DNA of 9,842 bases. Origin: Adhaeribacter sp. GTDB taxonomy: Bacteria; Bacteroidota; Bacteroidia; Cytophagales; Hymenobacteraceae. Below are positions 6,386 through 9,842 of this stretch, in pieces (the stretch's first letter is position 1; every line of letters begins with the position of its first letter). Under the pieces are notes generated by a model. The model saw nothing but the letters and a program-made list of their open reading frames with translations. It made no database searches and had not been told where the DNA came from. The translations under genes were made by a program, and so were the position numbers. The stretch is taken from positions 1 through 9,842 of the forward strand of contig JAQBNV010000542.1 of the NCBI GenBank assembly GCA_028288395.1. The letters run 5' to 3'.

Positions 6386-6810
6386 GGCATTTGGTCTGAT
6401 TTTTATTGTTAAATTACCTTAAAATTAAGTTAATACCACTATAGGTTGTGATATGCGCTTATAACGCTTAGTTGTTGCTAAAGCAGGTATAAAACTTTAC
6501 CTATTACCAGGCCCTGAAAGGCTACAGAGTAAACAAATTATCATTCTATTCAAAATTCGATGAATTACAGAAGAATTCATCGATTTTTAGAAGGATTCAC
6601 AGAATCCTAAAAGAATCTTCTGCTTGCGTTGGTAAATCAGGTAATAAGCCAAGCCTGCTATTTGCCTTTAAAGCCCTTTAAGCAGAAGATTTTTGCGAAA
6701 CGACGGAGTAACAGGTCAGTAATTTGCCTTTGCTTAAAAGCGTAGATTCAGTCTTTGTTGATATACTAAATATTGCCAAATTAATAGACAACAACTTTTA
6801 ACCAAACACC
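6386..6810. other. Gene-free convergent intergenic region with clustered hairpins
   Basis: No plausible gene is seen between the PAP2-family gene (plus strand) and the alanine-dehydrogenase-like gene (minus strand). The stretch is unusually structured. Hairpin A is a 15-bp stem with one mismatch, 6552-6566 with 6574-6588, core CGATGAATT/AATTCATCG. Hairpin B is AGGATTC-ACA-GAATCCT at 6592-6608. A longer-range inverted repeat pairs ATCTTCTGCTT (6615-6625) with AAGCAGAAGAT (6680-6690). AGAAG(A/G)ATTC-type units recur at 6569-6578 and 6589-6598, and in inverse at 6613-6621. On the minus strand hairpin A is followed by AATTTTG and may terminate the leftward operon. It could also be a small structured RNA or a decayed miniature element. 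Confidence 0.55.
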
Positions 6811-8040
6811 TTAATTCCTTACTGCAATCATCAGGCTTAGTTCTTTGTAGCGCATGTTAAACTTCTTGGCAATGGCGGCATTGGTTAAACTTCCTTTGTA
6901 AATATAAACGCCGCTCCGGTAATGCTCGTGGGTAAACAACACTTCGTTGATGCCGCCGTGCTTCGAAATATCCATAAAAATAGGAGTAAAAATATTGCTC
7001 AGGGCGTTGGTGGCGGTGCGGGGCACCCGGGAGGCGATATTGGGTACGCAGTAATGAATAATATCGTACTTGCGATAAACCGGCCGGCTCAAGGTGGTCA
7101 ATTCAGAGGTTTCGAAGCAGCCGCCCTGGTCGATGCACACATCTATAATAACGGATCCCGGATTCATTTGCGCCACAACATTTTCCGAAATCATGGCGGT
7201 GGTGCGGCCTTCCCGGTTAGAAAGCGCCCCGATTACCACATCGGCCAGTTTTAGTTCCTGGGCCAGCAAAGCGCCGTCCATGGTAGAGGTAAATAAATAC
7301 GGACCTATGTTTTGTTTCAGGCGGCGGAGCTTATAGATATGATCATCAAAAACTTTCACTTCGGCACCGAGCCCAATAGCAGCCCGGGTGGCATATTCCG
7401 CCACGGTACCGGCCCCCAGGATTACCACCCGCGAAGGTGGCACGCCGGTAATACCCCCCAGAATAATACCCTTGCCTTCGCTGCTGGAACTCAAATATTC
7501 GGCCGCGATGAGCATAACTGTACTGCCGGCAATTTCGCTCATTGCCCTCACTACCGGCTTCGTGTCGGACCGGTCTTTTAACAGCTCAAACGAAATAGCA
7601 TTGATTTTTTTGCGGCACAAGGCGCCTACGTAATCGCCGGTCAGGCTACCAAACTGCAAAGCCGAAATCAGGGTTTGTCCATTCCGCAGGTAGTCTATCT
7701 CTTCAAAGGTGGGCGGAGCAATTTTCAGGATAATATCGGCATCGTATACCTCTTTGGTAGAATATACGATATGGGCACCCGCCTCCGAAAATTCGTGATC
7801 GGCGTATTTGGAAGGGCTCCCGGCTCCCGCTTCAATCCAAATTTCATGACCATTATCGGTGAGCAACCGCACGGATTCGGGCGTAAGACCAATCCGGTTT
7901 TCCTGTAAGGAGGACTCTTTGGGAATACCAATAAAAAGGCGCTTCTTCCGGGTTTCTATCGCCAGCATCGATTCTTTCGGAAAGAGGGCGCGGCTGGTGG
8001 CAGCCAACGATTCAAAGCCCGAAGGAATTTTTTCGTTCAT
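6811..8040 (-). CDS. Alanine dehydrogenase / PNT-family NAD(H)-binding protein lacking usual catalytic residues
   Basis: A 409-residue cytosolic protein of the alanine dehydrogenase/NAD(P) transhydrogenase alpha-subunit family. After an N-terminal extension of about 33 residues come the family start IGIPKE...ENRIGLTPESV (37-57), an NAD-binding Rossmann motif in VVILGAGTVAEYA (205-217), DVCIDQGGCFETS (300-312) and HYCVPNIASRVPRTAT (329-344). Classical alanine dehydrogenases convert L-alanine to pyruvate using a Lys and a His (K75 and H96 in the Mycobacterium tuberculosis enzyme). Here KVKEP is replaced by KIAPP (Ala108 for K75) and FLHLA by ALQFG (Gln129 for H96), while the Arg of ENR and Asp304 (equivalent of D270) are kept. 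The gene would be annotated ald by homology, but its reaction is uncertain. It is last in a tight operon, its ATG one base after the tsaE stop, suggesting translational coupling. Confidence 0.85.
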   Translation of the reverse strand: MNEKIPSGFESLAATSRALFPKESMLAIETRKKRLFIGIPKESSLQENRIGLTPESVRLLTDNGHEIWIEAGAGSPSKYADHEFSEAGAHIVYSTKEVYDADIILKIAPPTFEEIDYLRNGQTLISALQFGSLTGDYVGALCRKKINAISFELLKDRSDTKPVVRAMSEIAGSTVMLIAAEYLSSSSEGKGIILGGITGVPPSRVVILGAGTVAEYATRAAIGLGAEVKVFDDHIYKLRRLKQNIGPYLFTSTMDGALLAQELKLADVVIGALSNREGRTTAMISENVVAQMNPGSVIIDVCIDQGGCFETSELTTLSRPVYRKYDIIHYCVPNIASRVPRTATNALSNIFTPIFMDISKHGGINEVLFTHEHYRSGVYIYKGSLTNAAIAKKFNMRYKELSLMIAVRN

Positions 8041-8041
8041 A

Positions 8042-8470
8042 TCAGTTTCTTTTCAACGTAATGGTACGGGCTTCTCCTGCACCTTTATCTATGGTTACGG
8101 TCACGAAATGTTCCGGCAATAAATTCCGGATCAGTCCCGGCCACTCTACCAGGCACTTGTTTCCCGAATAAAAATATTCCGCCGCGCCCATGTCCTGGGC
8201 TTCCTGCGCGTCTTTTATCCGGTAAAAATCGAAGTGGTAAAATGTTTCGCCGCGGTTGCTTTCGTATTCATTTACCAGGGCGTAAGTAGGGCTGCTAACC
8301 GGCTCAGCTATTCCTGCCTGGCGGCATAATTCTTTTATCAAGGTTGTTTTGCCCGCTGCCATTTCGCCTTCAAATAACAAAATATTCTCTTCTTTTACAA
8401 AGTCCCAAATGGCTGTTGCCGCTTCCGGCAAATTGGCCAGGGCAGGTACCGTTACTATTTTCTCCTCCAT
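8042..8470 (-). CDS. tsaE: TsaE, ATPase of the tRNA t6A37 modification complex
   Basis: A 142-residue cytosolic P-loop ATPase that works with TsaB and TsaD to place N6-threonylcarbamoyl on adenosine 37 of ANN-decoding tRNAs. Family marks in order: Walker A GEMAAGKTT (35-43), SSPTYALVNEY (59-69), the HFDFYRI segment (79-85) and CLVEWP (106-111) with the conserved Trp110. Length is normal for the family (about 140-160). The Walker A has MAA where many TsaE proteins have LGA, but GxxxxGKT is intact. It lies nine bases after porX and one base before the alanine-dehydrogenase-like gene, so it is the middle gene of a three-gene operon and probably depends on the promoter upstream of porX. Confidence 0.95.
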   Translation of the reverse strand: MEEKIVTVPALANLPEAATAIWDFVKEENILLFEGEMAAGKTTLIKELCRQAGIAEPVSSPTYALVNEYESNRGETFYHFDFYRIKDAQEAQDMGAAEYFYSGNKCLVEWPGLIRNLLPEHFVTVTIDKGAGEARTITLKRN

Positions 8471-8479
8471 GCCGCGCTA

Positions 8480-9842
8480 TCAGCCGTTTTTCGGCAGCAG
8501 GGTTACAAAAGGAATTATGATTTCCTCCAGCGAAACCCCACCGTGCTGAAAGGTGTCTTTATAATAGTTTACGTAATAGTTAAAATTATTGGGGTACGCG
8601 AAGAAATAATCTTCGAGGGCAAATACGTAGGCAGTAGAAATATTTTCTTTAGGTAAATGAATGCGCTCGGGCTTCCGTACCACGTACACGTCTTTTTCGT
8701 TAAAACCGAGGTTTTTACCGTGTTTGTAGCGGAGGTTGGTATTAGTGTTCCGGTCACCGATAATTTTGAAAGGACGTTTGCAGCGGATGGTACCGTGGTC
8801 GGTGGTAATAATTAAGCGGCCTTTTTTCTCTGAGATCAATTTAAGCGTTTCGAATAAAGGCGAGTGCAAAAACCAGGAACGGGTGATAGACCGGTAAGCC
8901 GATTCGTCGGGGGCCAGTTCGCGTACCATGTTGCTATCGGTGCGGGCGTGCGAAAGCATATCTACGAAATTATAGACGATAATATTTAATTTATTAGCAT
9001 CTAAATTACTAAACTTATTTACCAGATCGCGGCCGTTGGCGCTATTGGTAATTTTATGGTAGCTGTATTTTTCGTTTATTTTGTTTTTTTGCAGCAATAA
9101 ATCCACAAAATCCGACTCATGCAGGTTTTTACCTTCTTCGTCTTCGTCCGAAACCCACATGTTGGGGTACTTTTTCTGTATATCGGCGGGTAACATGCCG
9201 GCAAAGATGGCATTGCGGGCGTAAGCAGTGGTGGTAGGCAAAATTGAATAATACAGTTCCTCATTCTCTACCGTAAAATAATCGCCAATGATGGGTTCCA
9301 ATACTTTCCATTGGTCGTAACGCAGGTTATCAATGAGCAAAAAATATATAGGCTGGCTCGACTCTTTCATCATCGGGAAAACCCGCTCTTTAAATATTTC
9401 GTGCGACATCAGGGGCCGCTCGTCCGACTCATCGTTCAGCCAATCTTCGTAATTATCCATGATAAAACGGGCAAAGTTAGAGTTAGCCTCGTCTTTCTGC
9501 ATGTTAATCACGTCGGCCATGCTTTTGCCTTCTGTCTCATCTATTTCCAGCTCCCAGCGTACCAGTTTTTTGTAGTTTTCGGCCCATTCCTGGTGACTCA
9601 GGCGTTCGCCGAAAGCCATACCCAGTGTCCGGAAATCGCGTTGGTAAGAGCTGTTGGTTTTCTCAGAAACCAGCCGTTTGTTATCTAATATTTTTTTTAC
9701 CGAAAGTAAGATCTGATTGGGGTTAAGGGGTTTAATGAGGTAATCGGCAATTTTAGAACCGATGGCCTCTTCCATAATATGCTCTTCTTCGCTTTTGGTA
9801 ATCATTACTACCGGAATATTGGGCTTCAGGGTTTTTATTTCA
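8480..9842 (-). CDS. porX: PorX-type response regulator with PglZ domain (5' end beyond the window)
   Basis: The frame is open to the right edge (first complete codon ends at 9841), giving 453 visible residues; about 60-70 N-terminal residues, including the phosphorylated Asp of the receiver domain, are missing. What remains of the receiver is NIPVVMITKSEEE, with the conserved Thr of strand 4, and ADYLIKPLNPNQ with the conserved Lys-Pro. A helical linker follows, then a PglZ (alkaline phosphatase superfamily) domain. Counting from the Met at 9805, this has FLLIDNLRYDQW (155-166), LPTTTAYARN (189-198, probable nucleophile Thr), NFVDMLSHAR (279-288), ITTDHG (333-338) and QHGG (420-423), together a probable metal site. 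PorX, with histidine kinase PorY, controls type IX secretion in Bacteroidota, and its PglZ domain has been reported to cleave oligonucleotides. First visible gene of the porX-tsaE-ald-like operon. Confidence 0.9.
   Translation of the reverse strand, partial: EIKTLKPNIPVVMITKSEEEHIMEEAIGSKIADYLIKPLNPNQILLSVKKILDNKRLVSEKTNSSYQRDFRTLGMAFGERLSHQEWAENYKKLVRWELEIDETEGKSMADVINMQKDEANSNFARFIMDNYEDWLNDESDERPLMSHEIFKERVFPMMKESSQPIYFLLIDNLRYDQWKVLEPIIGDYFTVENEELYYSILPTTTAYARNAIFAGMLPADIQKKYPNMWVSDEDEEGKNLHESDFVDLLLQKNKINEKYSYHKITNSANGRDLVNKFSNLDANKLNIIVYNFVDMLSHARTDSNMVRELAPDESAYRSITRSWFLHSPLFETLKLISEKKGRLIITTDHGTIRCKRPFKIIGDRNTNTNLRYKHGKNLGFNEKDVYVVRKPERIHLPKENISTAYVFALEDYFFAYPNNFNYYVNYYKDTFQHGGVSLEEIIIPFVTLLPKNG

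Noticed and set aside
7312..7633. Plus-strand open frames within the alanine-dehydrogenase-like gene
   Set aside because: They lie wholly opposite a strongly conserved coding sequence, overlap one another and show no recognisable family; antisense shadows.
1..9842. Functional link between the CRISPR array and PorX through cyclic oligonucleotides
   Set aside because: PorX-type PglZ domains are reported to cut oligonucleotides and type III CRISPR systems make cyclic oligoadenylates, but the two loci are about 8 kb apart with unrelated genes between, and the CRISPR type is not established here.

Overview
The window reads as chromosomal DNA from a member of Bacteroidota, most likely order Cytophagales (a Hymenobacteraceae-like genus such as Adhaeribacter or Pontibacter is my guess, from protein phrasing only). 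Reasons: a SusD-family remnant; a PorX-type response regulator with a PglZ domain, a regulator of the type IX secretion system found in this phylum; Bacteroidota-style TAnnTTTG promoter boxes and A-rich leaders without clear Shine-Dalgarno sequences; and a CRISPR repeat ending in ATTGAAAT. No rRNA, tRNA, insertion sequence or cas gene is visible.

Layout. (1) Bases 1-185 are the distal end of a CRISPR array whose leader and any cas genes lie to the left. (2) Bases 186-517 hold a decayed, frameshifted minus-strand fragment of a SusD-family nutrient-binding lipoprotein, directly against the last CRISPR repeat; a 16-bp direct repeat flanks an 80-bp insert at its upstream edge. (3) Bases 770-2148 are a two-gene plus-strand operon, mrp (Fe-S carrier ATPase) and a NifU C-terminal-domain scaffold, closed by a strong hairpin terminator. 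(4) Bases 2250-3524 encode fumarylacetoacetase, the last step of tyrosine/homogentisate catabolism. (5) Bases 3758-6273 hold a signal-peptide-bearing outer-membrane-barrel-like protein followed 38 bp later by a lipoprotein of the PAP2/vanadium haloperoxidase family; the pair looks like a cell-envelope unit. (6) Bases 6274-6810 are a convergent, gene-free region with a terminator and a cluster of hairpins. (7) Bases 6811-9842 are a tight minus-strand operon read right to left: porX (5' end cut by the window edge), tsaE (t6A tRNA modification ATPase), and an alanine-dehydrogenase-family protein.

How they fit together. Region 3 is Fe-S cluster biogenesis. Region 5 may be one outer-envelope function (export or uptake through a barrel plus a vanadate- or phosphate-centred enzyme). 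Region 7 couples a T9SS two-component regulator with two apparently housekeeping genes. The most interesting points are the alanine-dehydrogenase homologue that lacks the family's two catalytic side chains, the internally duplicated PAP2/haloperoxidase lipoprotein paired with a barrel protein, and the structured convergent intergenic region. I found no complete new defence or mobile system; the only defence element is the truncated CRISPR array.
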